DNA from: Rhizophagus irregularis
Lineage: Eukaryota > Glomeromycota > Glomeromycetes > Glomerales > Glomeraceae
Reading direction: 5' to 3'
NCBI RefSeq assembly: GCF_026210795.1
Contig: NC_089431.1
Location: 3,224,001-3,288,000, forward strand
DNA: 64,000 nucleotides
The notes beneath the pieces are model-generated. The model was not told the origin of the DNA and made no database searches. It saw nothing but the letters and a program-made list of their open reading frames with translations. A program made the position numbers and the translations under genes. This document shows positions 43,981 to 55,550 of this stretch, in pieces. The stretch's first letter is position 1; each line of letters opens with the position of its first letter.

Positions 43981-44673
43981 ATGGCAAATATATATACGCT
44001 AAATGAAATAAATAATAGGACACCCTTGGTATCTGGCAATAAACTTGGAAATTCGCCATCTAATTGATATCCATTTAGCCAAACTGAGCTTGAGAACTAA
44101 CTTGCTTGTGTAAAACATGATCTAGATATCGCTTTAAGCTCAGGTATTTAGCTTGGCACTAGAAACATTCTTCTGATGAAAAATAATAAGAGTTTTTCAG
44201 AGCACATATGCCAGCTTGAAGATGAGGTGAGAGAACTTAAAAATCAGATCATCTATAAAGATATTTCTTGCTCAAAAGCTGAGAATGAGATCTCTACAAA
44301 ATTGAAAGAGATACAAGCTTTCCAATTAGAAATAAAAGAGTTGGAAATGAAGTATTTTTTAACTCAGAAAGATTTATCAGAAATGGATTCTCTTAGACGA
44401 GAGTTAGCACTGTCAAGGCAAAATGTTGAACTAAAGAATGTTAACTTACTAGATCTGAAGGAAGATGAATTAAGTGAAAAAAAGGGTGAATCAATGCGAT
44501 TAAGGGATGAATTGACCTTAACGCGAATAGAATTGATGGATAAAAAAGAAGAATTAATGCAAATGAGAGATAATTTGTCCTCAATACAAAAGACATTATT
44601 AGAGAAAGAGATCCTCCTTCAAGAAGCTAATGATCATTTAGCTGAGCATATACATGAAACCGAAATTGGTTAA
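43981..44673 (+). pseudogene. coiled-coil protein gene with 5' stops
   Basis: From an ATG at 43981 the frame (MANIYTLNEINNRTPLVSG) continues without frameshift to 44673 but meets three stops (TGA, TAA, TAG) in the first 60 codons. From the internal ATG at 44176 there are 165 open codons of long heptad-rich coiled coil (LEDEVRELKNQI, LRRELALSRQNVELK, RLRDELTLTRIELMDKKEEL). The open part may still be translated from 44176. The family is unknown; coiled coils mediate self-association. Confidence 0.5.
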
Positions 44674-44714
44674 TTTTGACATCTGAAATGGTCAAAATGG
44701 TCAAAATGATTTTG

Positions 44715-45445
44715 ACTTAGGCCCTTCTAAAAGTAACCGTTCATAATATTTTATTAAAAAAAAATAAAAAAAAAGATAAAGATTCGTACTTACGAATCTT
44801 TATCTTTGGGTTTTTGTTCTTCAGAAGCCCACCGAACCTAAAAAAATAAAGAAAGGAACAGTTAATAAACCGTTCCAAAATGATATAAAAAAAAAATAAA
44901 AAAATAAATTTATAAAGATTCATACTTACGAATCTTTATCATTGGGTTTTCATTCTTTGGAAGCCCACCGAACCTAAAAAAATAAAGAAAGGAACGATTA
45001 ATAAACCGTTCCAAAGTGATATAAAAAAAAAATAAAAAAAAAATTTTATAAAGATTTGTACTTACGAATCTTTATCTTTGGGTTTTCGTTCTTCAGAAGC
45101 CTACCGAACCTAAAAAATAAAGAAAAGAACAGTTATTAGTAACCGTTCATTAATAAAATTAAAAAAAAACAAAAAAAAATTAAAACCAAGATTTGTATAT
45201 ACTTATGAATCTTAGTTTTTTTCATTTTTCAGAACTCGGAAGTCCCACCCAAAAGCTGAACCTATAAAAAAGAAAGAAAAAAGAACAGTTAGTAACCGTT
45301 CATATTAAAAAATAAAATAAAACTCCAAAGTATTTGTACTTACGAATCTTTGGAGTTTCTGTACGAAGCCTACCCAAAAGCCTAACCTAATAAAAAAAAA
45401 AGTAAAAAAAGAACGGTTAGTAACCGTTCATATAAAAAAATAAAA
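44715..45445. repeat. tandem array of double-hairpin units
   Basis: Five units of about 110-145 bp. Each has (a) a near-perfect palindrome around GTACTTAC: unit 1 at 44772-44807 has 17-bp arms (AAAGATAAAGATTCGTA) with a 2-nt spacer; the others lie near 44915, 45050, 45187 and 45331; (b) a conserved linker with CAGAAGCCCACCGAACCT; (c) a second hairpin GAACRGTTA-TAAACCGTTC; (d) an A-rich spacer. The outer stem of (a) differs between units but remains complementary. The array is non-coding and starts about 40 bp after the coiled-coil reading frame ends. Confidence 0.85.
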
Positions 45446-45451
45446 AAAAAA

Positions 45452-45566
45452 CTAGAAAAAGTGAAAGGGGAAAGGGAAAAGAAGGAAAAGGGAAGGAAGG
45501 GAAAGGGAAGAAGGGAAACAGGAACAAAGTGAAAGGGGAACGAAGGAAGGGAAAGGGGAGGGGAAA
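45452..45566 (+). repeat. polypurine tract with G-runs
   Basis: About 115 bases are nearly all A and G on the plus strand, with repeated GGGAAAGGG, GGAAGGGAAAGGGAAG and AGGGGAGGGG motifs and only isolated interruptions (C, T). Such tracts can form triplex or G-quadruplex structures. It follows directly on the hairpin array. Confidence 0.85.
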
Positions 45567-45570
45567 TAAA

Positions 45571-45616
45571 AAAAGTTTAAAAAAGGATGTATAAGATGAT
45601 CCTTTTTTAAACTTTT
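45571..45616. repeat. perfect 18-bp inverted repeat closing the polypurine tract
   Basis: The arms AAAAGTTTAAAAAAGGAT and the exact complement ATCCTTTTTTAAACTTTT are separated by a 10-nt loop (GTATAAGATG). The stem is long, AT-rich and perfect. Confidence 0.88.
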
Positions 45617-45944
45617 AATACGCGTAATGCATAACGCATAACGTTTAATTAACAAAATTAATAAATCGACCATAAATCATATATATCGAAATTTGGCCGA
45701 TTTTTAATAATTTCCAAAATTTGGCCGAAATGTGTAACAGATCAGCCGATTTGTCACATAACCGAAAGTTTTGATTTCGACCAGTGTTAAAAACTATCCA
45801 GAAATCCATCCAAAACTCCAAGACTTTATATTATAGTTTCGGCTGAATGTAGAGATTAATTTTTATCATTTTTTAACTTAATTTTGATTTAAAGATGTGG
45901 CCAAAAATTACGTGAAAAGGTTTCGGCTACAAGTATATCTCATA

Positions 45945-46330
45945 TGGTTCAATACCTAGATCTAATTCTCTCCAATGTTTTTGTAATTTTATGTCCTATG
46001 TCTTAATACGCTCTCTTGATTTTCGAGCATTTGGACTGATCCAGTTTTTTGCTTCTTTCTCGGTAATGTAGTCGATACCAAGTATTGGAGTTTTTTTTTT
46101 AGATTTTAGCTCAGAAACTAAAGTTGGGAACTTGGGATTACCACATGTGGTCTCTTCTTGTTGCTCATATTTACACTAGAGCTTTCTACCTGTGCTTGGA
46201 TTTCGAAAACTTGGATAACCTGTTAACTAGCTTTTTGAATAGGCACTTGAATTGGCATTTGAATATAAGCTACTTTCTTTTGCTTTTGTAATGGTTTGCA
46301 TGGATTTTTTTACTTAAGATGCTTATGAAG
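45945..46330 (-). pseudogene. decayed gene fragment beside the 46.3-kb transposon
   Basis: The minus strand reads NPCKPLQKQKKVAYIQMPIQ, VFEIQAQVESSSVNMSNKKR and PHVVIPS, then in another frame GIDYITEKEAKNWISPNARK, SRERIKT, a stop, and HWRELDLGIEPYEIYL. It is coding in composition but broken by stops and a frameshift. It ends 13 bp before the transposon end, so the transposon may have cut into it. Confidence 0.4.
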
Positions 46331-47866
46331 TTTTTGGGATGTTAAAGAATCCCACTTACTTCTAATAGAGGTTACCGTAAAATTTTTAAGATTTATATGT
46401 AAATTTACCTTACTCCAAATTTTCTTTCTACTAAGTAATTTCGCCAATCTTCCAGTTACCTTTTTAAATTATATGTAATTTTACCTTATAAATTCAGAAA
46501 CATTAATAATTAAGTAATATTGTAAATTGACTTTATTGTATTTTTTAATTATTAGTAATTAGAAATATAACAAATTATCAGGTAATAGATTAATAAATGT
46601 GAATTATATTAATTATAAATTGTTTTTAAAATTTCAATTACCTCTTGCTGTTGAAAAAAGGAAAAAATCTTACTATCATTAATATCAAGTATAAGTATTT
46701 CATAATTAGTGGCATTAAAAGAAAATACCTTACCAAGATAATAAACAATATTTTTAAAGGATAAATACACAAATAAATTACCACCTGTAGATGATTGACA
46801 TGTAAAGTAACTTCCAGATAAATGATGATAAAGAATAACAGAAATAAATGAAAGAGAATCTACTGAATCTACACCAAAACATATATAAGCATGCCGATCA
46901 CTAATTTTTTGATATTTAGCTAGAATTCGGCCAATACAAAGTTTTTTACCTATATACACAATAACTAGTCCATAATCTTTTAATTGACATTCTTCAGATA
47001 CGCTAGCATCTCCGAGATGTTGAATTATTGTAATAAATATAATTAATACCAATTTTAAATAGAAAAAATAATGTATGTATAATTACCTGAAATTATTCTA
47101 GGAATATTAATATTTTCTACATGTTTTCTCATTTTCCAGCGTTTAAGTCTTAGTCAGCTTTCAACATAAGAATCATTTTCTTGAAGGCTATGCACAAGTT
47201 CATTTGCAGTATTTCTTTCAATTCTGTTTCATAAACTTTCATTCAAATTAAAAGCTGTTCTGTTTTGAATTCCACACAAACAATCAACTCTTGAAAATGC
47301 ATTATGAGATTCACGAATTATTAATACTTTTAATACATCCAGTTCATTATTATTATTGCATAAGAGCTCCTTAAGTTCAGCCAAAATTGTTGGTATTGTT
47401 GCACTTTTTTGGTGATTTAAAAGGTAGATAATCTCATTGGAATTGATTTTACCAAGATTATCCATCTGATCACTTGACCTAGATGCACATAATTCTGAAT
47501 CTTCATTTAAGCCATCTAATTCATCATATTCACCAAAGATATTATCATCGTTAATATAAAAACGAAGTTCTTCATGTTGATTAATGAATGACGTCTAAGC
47601 AACTTCTTTTGCTATATCACATAATTGATCATTTTCAGAAATTAATGGATTAAAATTAATTGCAGTATTTACTTCTGCATATTCCTGTTCGGCATCCAAA
47701 TGAGAATTATCAATATATACAAAAGAACATAGACTTGTTTTAGATTTTGATAAAGCAACCAATTATGCAAATTTTTCTGCATTCAAGTAGGTAATTCGAA
47801 TGGCACTATGAATTTCATCTTGTATTTGCCATTGGCGTAAAAATTTAAGCACTTTGGCACTCATGT

Positions 47867-48108
47867 AAGGTTGCTTGTCTAAACCTCTTCAAAATCCTAC
47901 GATTAGTTTCGTCAAAATTTTACTATAGATTTATTATAGTTTCGGCAAAGTTTCGGCAGTTTCAGCATTTATAATAAGTTTCAGCAGTTTCGCCTTTCTC
48001 CAAAGTTTCGCCAGTTTTTTAATATAACTTTAATATAGTTTCAGCAGAATTTCACTTTTCGGCGAAATGCCATCTTGCCTAAACCCTAGGTTTTGGCAAG
48101 CAACTTTA
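47867..48108. mobile_element. 242-bp MULE-type MITE with 9-bp target duplication
   Basis: The ends AAGGTTGCTTGTCTAAACC and (complement) TAAAGTTGCTTGCCAAAACC form inverted repeats. An exact 9-bp direct repeat CACTCATGT flanks it (47858-47866, 48109-48117). The interior is full of GTTTCGGC/GTTTCAGC motifs. It sits inside the large transposase gene. Confidence 0.8.
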
Positions 48109-50354
48109 CACTCATGTCATTTGAATTAAAATCGAAAATATATCCTGAACAATCAACAATATAATTTAGTTAGTCAAAACAGGTAATATCAAAATTCGAA
48201 ATGATTATTAAAAAATCGAACTAACCTGTTGCTGAAACTTTTTCTTTTTTTATTCCAAAATCTCCAGTTCGAAGAATTTTATCACAATACATAACCCGTC
48301 TGAGAATTTTAAAAAATTTATAAGCAGTAAAATCTGGCACTACTTGATGTGCAAGCCCAAACACATATTCTAAAGTTTCCGTTCTGTGCTCCTATGGTAG
48401 CAGCAGATAATCTTTATAATAATCATGATGTGAAATAATTAACAAGACTAAGGATTCAGCGAGACTTTTAAAAATATGATAACTTTGGATCGAAATGAAA
48501 CTTTTAGCTACGGAATACCATTCATTGGAAGTATTTTTACCAGTCTTTTTGATATGGGACTTCCAAAAGTCAAGGAAGAAGTAAGTACACATAACCATAA
48601 TTATTCTAGTTTTATAACTAATCTTACGATTCAAATAAGCATCAAAAAGTTCTCTTATAAAGAATATAATGTTTTAGCTAAGCTCATTTTAAAATAAAGT
48701 TTTTAATCTTTTTACCTAAAATAAACAGATACACAAATAAGCTGAGTTTGTCTGAATCGATTGCTCTATTATCTTGACACATTCTGAGCAATTGTGAATG
48801 AAATACGCGAAATGCTGCACTATCATCCTGTTTATCAATGTTATAAACATCACAGATATGAAGCAGAATTTTCCTTTTCTGCAAGATTGCAGAATTGATC
48901 GTAATGAACTGTACTGTTTCCAAATGTGAGTAATCATATTCCATAATAAATCTGGTTCCTAGCTATCTTTTTGGCATGCTTCATGTCTTGCATACGTATG
49001 ATTGGTCGATTGTCGAAGATTGGTACTTTAAAATTAATTCTATAAAGGGAAACTTTAAATTTGAGAACTCCATTTACTGAGGGATATTCCATTACTATTT
49101 GCTATGCTTTCATTTCTGTGATCGCACCATCTGCTCCAAAACTTACAAGATTAATATTGCAATGTGCTATCATTTCTATAATCATAAGCAAATGATTACT
49201 TATTTCCTTTGCTGTTGCATTACCTTTAATAGGTAATGCTGTGATCATGACTGATGGAATCTTAGATATTGGTATCTGGAATGTTTTATGAAATTTCAAC
49301 TTTGGAAGCTTATTTTGACATTGAATAATAATAAAAAACAAACCTTAAGCAAAAAAACATAAATTTGAGTAGCAACAGCATTTTGTTCTTTGATTTTTTT
49401 CATTGTTTAATGAATATCATCATATGTTTTACATTTCGTCTGGTTAGCTGATAAAATGGAACCTATTATACTGTCAAACTCTTATGAATAAACTACCTTT
49501 GGTTGTAGTTTTGTACAGTCTGTTATAAGAACTACTGGTCCTTTCCATTGCAGTTCATTAGCAACCTTTGCAAATCGAGCAATATTTTCAAAGGATATTT
49601 CAGAATTCGTTAAAATATCCTGATCTTTACTGCAAAACCGTCTGAAAATCAAAAGATCAACCTATTTATTATACTAATATATTATTAAGGTTTGTAATTA
49701 TAATGATATCTTGCCTAATTGAAGGTAAATTCGCACCAGCAAATGCTTGTCTAAATATTTCATATGTGCGAGATTTTTCAGAGATTAAGCTAAAAAATTG
49801 GAGTAAATGTTCACTATATCAGATTTCAGTTTTACGCTTTCTGGCTATTTCTAGTTCTTTTATTTGTACCATTAAATATGCTAATTCCTCAAAAGTCTTG
49901 TTCGTAGTAAAAGCTCTATTTCTTCTGAGTTCAGCCAGTTGAAGCCAAATTTCAGCTTCGTCAGAATTTGCAGATGCCTGGTACAATTTTCTCAGATTTT
50001 AGTTTTTAAACATTTTAATAAATTCAATATAAAATAACTATTTGGAATATATTTAGCTGTAATACTAGTATGCTGTTTCTGAAACATAATGAAATAAATA
50101 ATTAATGTATTTAATATTTATCTAATATATAAATATATTAACAAACAGTATTGCAAATATTTACCATGTTGATAGCATCTTTAAGTCAGAGGTTAGCTGT
50201 AAGAGCCAAACACTCATCACATATGCCAGATTCATTTGTAGTAAAACTTAAACATTTTACGCTAAATATAGCAAGAAGATCCTTATTGATTTTCCACTGA
50301 TAGTAAGCAAATAAATTTCTTTTAAGAATTAATTTTTAGGATTAATTTTATATT

Positions 50355-51575
50355 CACCAGTGGTTAATTTAAAATTAATTCACCAGGGGTGAATTTACCT
50401 CTGGTGAAATTCATCAGTAATATGATAATTTTAGTTTTATTTATATTAATTTTGTTTGTATTACATTTTACAATTTCATACACGTAAATAAAAATTTTTT
50501 TATGAATTTTTTTAAACTGTAACTTTTTTTCCAAACATACTAGTAAACCCATACAACTCAATTTCATAAATTAGAAATAAAATTTATAGAGAAATTTGTG
50601 TTTTTATAACATTACTAACTGTTTAACTTCTAAAGTTTTATATTTTTTATTTAATAACTTTAGAGTGTAATTTCACTACTTTAGTCAAATGAAATCAATT
50701 TCTTTTATTAATTAAAAGTTGTTCAATAGAGCCAAAACTACTTGTATATTATTTTTTATAAGTGTAGGTATAATACATATAAAGAAACCCATATTTTTCA
50801 TAATGATACTAACTTTTAAAATTGTTTTTTCATTTATTAACTTCAGAGCGTAATTTTACTACTTTAGCCAAATGAAATCAACTTTCTAAATTAATTGAAA
50901 ATTGTTCAGCAAGGTCGAAACTACGTGTATATTAATTTTCATGGGTGTAGGTATAATATATATGGAGAAACCAACATTTTTCATAATGGTACTAACTTTC
51001 GAATTTTTCTTTGTTCAGAAAGGTCAAAACTACTTGTATATTAATTTTCATGGGTGTAGGTAAAATATATATGGAGAAATCTACATTTTTCATAACGGTA
51101 CTAACTTTTGAATTTTTTTTTTCTGTTTATTAACTTCAGCGCGTAATTTCACCACTTTAGTCAAATGAAATTGACTTTCTAACTTAATTGAAAATTGTTC
51201 TGCAAGGTCGAAACTACTTATATATTAATTTTTATGGGTATAGATATAATATATATGGAGAAATCTACGTTTTTCATCATGGTACTAACTTTTGAATTTT
51301 TCTTTTTTCCATTTACTAACTTTAGAGTGTAATTTCACCACTTTAGTCAGATGAAATTTACTTCCTTTATTAATTGAAAGTTGTTTAGCAGTATAAAATC
51401 TACTTAATACTTGTAGGATTTATCTATTTTTTATAATAATACTAAATTATGAATTATTGTATAATATATTGTTATATTTAAACTATATATTTTATATAAA
51501 TATTTTTATTAATAAAATTATAATAAATTATGTAATATAGGTGAACTTTACCTTGGGTGAATTTCACCACTGGTG
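50355..51575. mobile_element. nested inverted-repeat element containing a satellite
   Basis: The ends CACCAGTGGTTAATTTAAAA (running on ATTCACCAGGGGTGAATTTACC) and the complement of the right end (CACCAGTGGTGAAATTCACC) are inverted repeats. It interrupts the transposase gene between its first and second coding blocks. There is no ORF. The interior is a tandem repeat. Confidence 0.65.
50655..51425. repeat. tandem repeat, period about 185 bp, four units
   Basis: The block AGxGYGTAATTTYACYACTT then AGYCAAATGAAAT recurs at about 50661, 50844, 51135 and 51321, followed each time by AATTGAAAATTGTTCxGCA, AAAACTACTTGTATATTA, GGTATAATATATATGGAGAA and TTTTTCATAATGGTACTAAC. One extra partial unit of about 110 bp lies between the second and third. 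Confidence 0.75.
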
Positions 51576-52504
51576 AGCATTAAAATCATTCTAATTTTTA
51601 ATCATCATTTAAAACACACCATGAATAATTTTTTTGATTTGGAAATTTTTCTGAAAATAGTTCATATACAACGATATCAGGTCGTCGGCCACCACCATAT
51701 TGTGAAGGACTTAAAAGAATATAATTGTGATACTTTTCATCTATTAAACCTGAACAAGCAGCACTGACACGTGGTAATTTGCTTGGTCTTTGTTCTTTTA
51801 ACTTTTGATTTTTCCAAAAAAATTCTAATATTGGTTGTTTTGTAGCGGTAAAATTGCACAAACTACTTTTTGAGTGACTATCTAGATTATGAGCATAATA
51901 AGATTTATCAAGTTTAACCTCTTTATTACATACACACCATACAGTTGTTTTATTAATAACTTCCAAAAAATGTGTGTGTTCTTTTAATTTTTTGTAATGT
52001 TCCAATTTATCACAATTTTTAAAGATAATGTCATCAAGTGTATAGACTATTTTAGGCTTTTTTATTACTGATTTGTTTGCGGTACATTTTTTATAATGTT
52101 TTTTAGATTTTCTCATATTTGTTTTATTTACATATAATTTTGTAAATAATTTACAACTTTATGCGTAAATAAAATAAAATAATATTTAAATAAACGCGCT
52201 AGATAATCTTAGTACCTTATTAATCGTATAAATATTTGAAATTTTACCTTATAAATAAATGTAACATCTTCAAAGAATACATAGATTTTACCTTATTAAT
52301 TATAAGTTACATTTTAAAAAAATGCATTCATTTTACCATATATTATCGGTTACATAAAAAAAATTTACCACAAAATTTCAGTTACATTTTTTAATGTTTA
52401 GTAAATTTACCTTATAAATTCAACCAGTTTTTTTTGATTTTTCTAAGTAATTTTTACCTTAAGCTTGTGAGTGACCTCTATTAGAAGTAAGCGGGATCCT
52501 CTAA

Positions 52505-53206
52505 ATACTATATAACAGAAAATTGTTTTTAGATATATTAGAATAAGTATAAAATATAAATGAATAATTAATTAAAAAAATACACTGATTTTAGAAATAG
52601 AATGATAAAACAGCATATAAGTTTTATATATTTTAAAAAATATCACTATTCTAATAATATAATTTTAAGTAGTAGATATAAAATGAATAAAATGTATAGA
52701 CTATAGACCTTTATTTTATATAATTCCTAAACTATATTTAGTTTCTTTTTAAATATACTGTAAATATTAATTTGCTTTTTTTATCTGTATTTTTAATTTG
52801 CAAAATTTTATCAGTTAATATTTTTTATATTCTTTGCAATTTTTTTACAATTTTTCTGTAATTATTAAATAACCATTTTATAAATATTTTATAACCATCT
52901 TGCAATTATTCAATGATATTTTTATAATTTTAATTATAATTTATAATTTTTATATTATTATGTTAAAAATATAAAATGGATAATATATTTCAGATTTTAT
53001 AACTGAAATAACTGAAATTCAGTTTAGTTTTTTAATTATAAAATTACTGCAGAAAGTAAAATAAGAATAAATAATTAAAAAGTAATAAATAAAAAATATT
53101 ATAAAATTTCAAAATAAGTAAATAATAAAAAGATAATAAAAAAAACTATAAAAGGGTAATATATGGTAATTAAATAGCAATTTATTTGAGCAATTTACTT
53201 GTAATT
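52505..53206. other. AT-rich region right of the transposon
   Basis: No gene, RNA or terminal repeat was recognised. It is very AT-rich. Confidence 0.45.
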
Positions 53207-53454
53207 AAAGTTGCTAAAAAAACTAAAGGATTTTGGCAAGTTTGTGAAATGCTAAAATAGCAAAACTTTGCCAAAATTATATAAAAGTCTTATTAATAAG
53301 TTGGTAAAACTTTAAAGAAAAGTGAAACTTAATAAAACTTACAATAAATACCAATGCAAAACTGCTAAAACTTTACCAAAACTATAATAAAACTATAGTA
53401 AAATCTTAAAGAAACTAATTGTAGGATTTGAAAAAGTTTAAATAAATATTTTTA
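53207..53454. mobile_element. second copy of the GTTGCT-type MITE, diverged
   Basis: The reverse complement of the right part (AAACTTTTTCAAATCCTA, GATTTTACTATAG, TTTATTATAGTTT) matches the left part of 47867-48108. The left end reads AAAGTTGCTAAAAAAACT. The direct repeat CTTGTAATT (53198-53206, 53455-53463) fits a 9-bp target duplication. It is about 248 bp. Confidence 0.65.
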
Positions 53455-55392
53455 CTTGTAATTAGGTAGCAATCTACTTATAAGTGATTATAACTAGATA
53501 ATAACTTATTATAGTAATTAAGTAACAGTATATATACTATTACCCAGTAGTCTATTTAAATATTATTAAATAAAAAAAATATTACTTGAAAATAAAATAT
53601 AAAACTTAATTTTAAATAATATATAATATAAAATGTTAAATAGCTATTATTTTAAATATAATTATTAAACCATCAAATTTTAAGTATACCATATAATCAT
53701 ATTCTTTAAGATTTAAAAAAAAAAAGGTTTAATTATAAAAATTATATATGAAATAATAAAAAGAAAGGTTTTATTAATAAGTTTATTAGTAATTTAAGAT
53801 TAATGTAAATGTACTTATAAGTTATAAGGGAGTTGTGATTATAATATAGAGAATGACTGTATTTGTTTAACTATTATATAATTTATAACTATTATTATAT
53901 ATTAAAAAAAATTCTATTTGGAATTAAAATATACAAATTAATATAGATTACATATATTTCACATTTGAGATTTGGAATTATAGTAGCCAAAAATGTACAA
54001 AATAATTTAGATTCTTAAAATTTTTGGTATATTTATTTTAAGGTATTAAAATTATCTAAATTTACATTGGCTTTACAAATCCTTCTTTAAAATTTAATTC
54101 GGCCAACATTAATTGATCGACATAAAATTTACCCTTTTTGAAAACACGTGTTTGAACCGGGTACGGATCGAAACTTCCAAAATAAACACCAATTAACAAT
54201 TTAATTTGTCTTTAACTATTAAAAGATTGTAATAAATTTTAAAGTTTATCCAAAGGTATAAGATGTGTACTTGAAGATTGAAAAGCTATTGAAACTACCA
54301 ATTCTTCCAATTCTTCTAATTCTAGACAGACCTTTAAATTTCATTTCCAATAGAATTTAAAAATTATTGGAAAGAAAGAATTTGGAATTGGAAAGGATTT
54401 GGAGAATGGGAAGATTGAATTCCAATAAAAATAGTTCATTGAAAGTTTCACGTATTATTTCAGCTTATACTTTAGATTAAAACGGATTGACCATTAAATT
54501 ATTATTATTTAAAAGTACAATATTAAAATTATGATATAAAAGATTGATTATAATCATGCAATTTTTTTTTATTTCTTTCTTTAATGATAATAACCAATTG
54601 TACAATTGTACGAAACTTTTTATTATTTTATTATTAATTTATGATTTGCTTCTACAAATAAAATTTCTCTTATACTATAATTTGTAACAATACCCAACTT
54701 TTATTTTTTTGAATCAGATTTAAAAAAAGAAAAAAATAATCAAAACAATTATCATCGTAATTTTTTTATTTATAGGTGAAATATTTTTTTTTGATTGTAA
54801 ACTTACAAATTTGGGATAATCTAATATTGCACGCGATAAATGATTTTACCTAGTTAAGAAAAAAGTATAAATGTATATTCCAGAAATATCCAAAATTTAC
54901 TGACATCAAAGAAAAAAAACTGCTTAATGACATAAAGTTTAATGAATAATGAAATTTGTGTAAGAATTATTAGTTTCTGCACGTTAAAAAAAAATTTACC
55001 TTTCTTGTAAAAATCCTTTAACTTAAAATTATTACTTTTTGACTTTAAAGTTTAAGTTCATGCAATTTAAAATTTCATTCTTATCCAATTATGGTCAATT
55101 TTAATAAAGAAGTCCTTTTTTAAATACCGAAAAAAACCTATAATCGTAGGACGAAATTACCTAATTACGATCATGAAAGAAAATCCTTGTCCTGGTGTTG
55201 ATTTACAATGCATAATGCATATATATATTACGAGCATCTTTTGATGGTATCACAAACAAAAATTGATTGGTAAATTAATCCGCAGAAAAAAAAAAAGAAA
55301 GACATCCTTGTAAAAATCTAATCAATTCGAAAATTTACAATTCAAAAGTTGATTTAATTGGTGTTATCATATCTTCTTTAAAAAAAATTTCT
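53455..55392. other. intergenic region upstream of the secreted repeat protein
   Basis: No gene is seen. 54290-54430 holds an imperfect inverted repeat (CCAATTCTTCCAATTCTTCT against GAATTTGGAATTGGAAAGGA). The part nearest 55.4 kb is the presumed promoter of the gene at 55551. Confidence 0.45.
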
Positions 55393-55400
55393 TATAAATA
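55393..55400 (+). promoter_or_regulatory. TATA box of the Kex2-repeat protein gene
   Basis: TATAAATA lies 158 bp before the start codon, followed by a pyrimidine-rich stretch (CTCCTTTTTTGCGC, TTTCCAG). The same arrangement occurs before the secreted-protein gene at 61858. Confidence 0.5.
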
Positions 55401-55550
55401 TGCTCCTTTTTTGCGCTTTTCCAGTTTTTCCTCAGAATAAACATTCATTCTTTCAGAATAATAACAAAAAGAAAGAACAATAAATACTTTATTCAATTTT
55501 AATCATTCTCCTTAAACAATTTCCTTAATCTCCCTTATTTTATCAACAAA

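Larger units (their letters stand above)
46609..52116 (-). pseudogene. transposase-like gene of the 6.2-kb element, decayed
   Basis: The first coding block (52116-51598) has a Cys-rich N-terminus (VWCVCNKEVKLDKSYY, AHNLDSHSKSSLCNF) like a zinc-binding domain. Later blocks read NESGICDECLALTANL, EEAEIWLQLAEL-like helices, WKGPVVLITDCTKLQPKVV, NLVSFGADGAITEMKA, RMQDMKHAKKIARNQI, SASYLCDVYNIDKQDDSAAF-like, NRKISYKTRIIMVMCTYFF, TETLEYVFGLAHQVVPDFT and a C-terminal barrel-like domain (YGLVIVYIGKKLCIGRILAK). D-x-K-H-x-x-K-x-x-R-N next to a DGA motif suggests an RNase-H-type catalytic core, loosely like P-element/THAP9 or KDZ enzymes; this is a guess. Stops, frameshifts and two insertions interrupt it. 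Confidence 0.6.
46343..52504 (-). mobile_element. 6.2-kb DNA transposon of unassigned superfamily
   Basis: Terminal inverted repeats: left TTAAAGAATCCCACTTACTT continuing CTAATAGAGGT; right complement TTAGAGGATCCCGCTTACTT, CTAATAGAGGT; about 31 bp with four changes. Subterminal regions on both sides carry repeated TTTTACCTTATAAATT motifs. One multi-exon gene on the minus strand fills the element. Two smaller elements are nested inside (47867-48108, 50355-51575). No clear target duplication remains, in line with the decay of the coding part. Confidence 0.75.

Noticed and set aside
44715-45445. CRISPR array
   Set aside because: The genome is eukaryotic, units are long and lack unique spacers of equal size; the structure is tandem hairpins instead.
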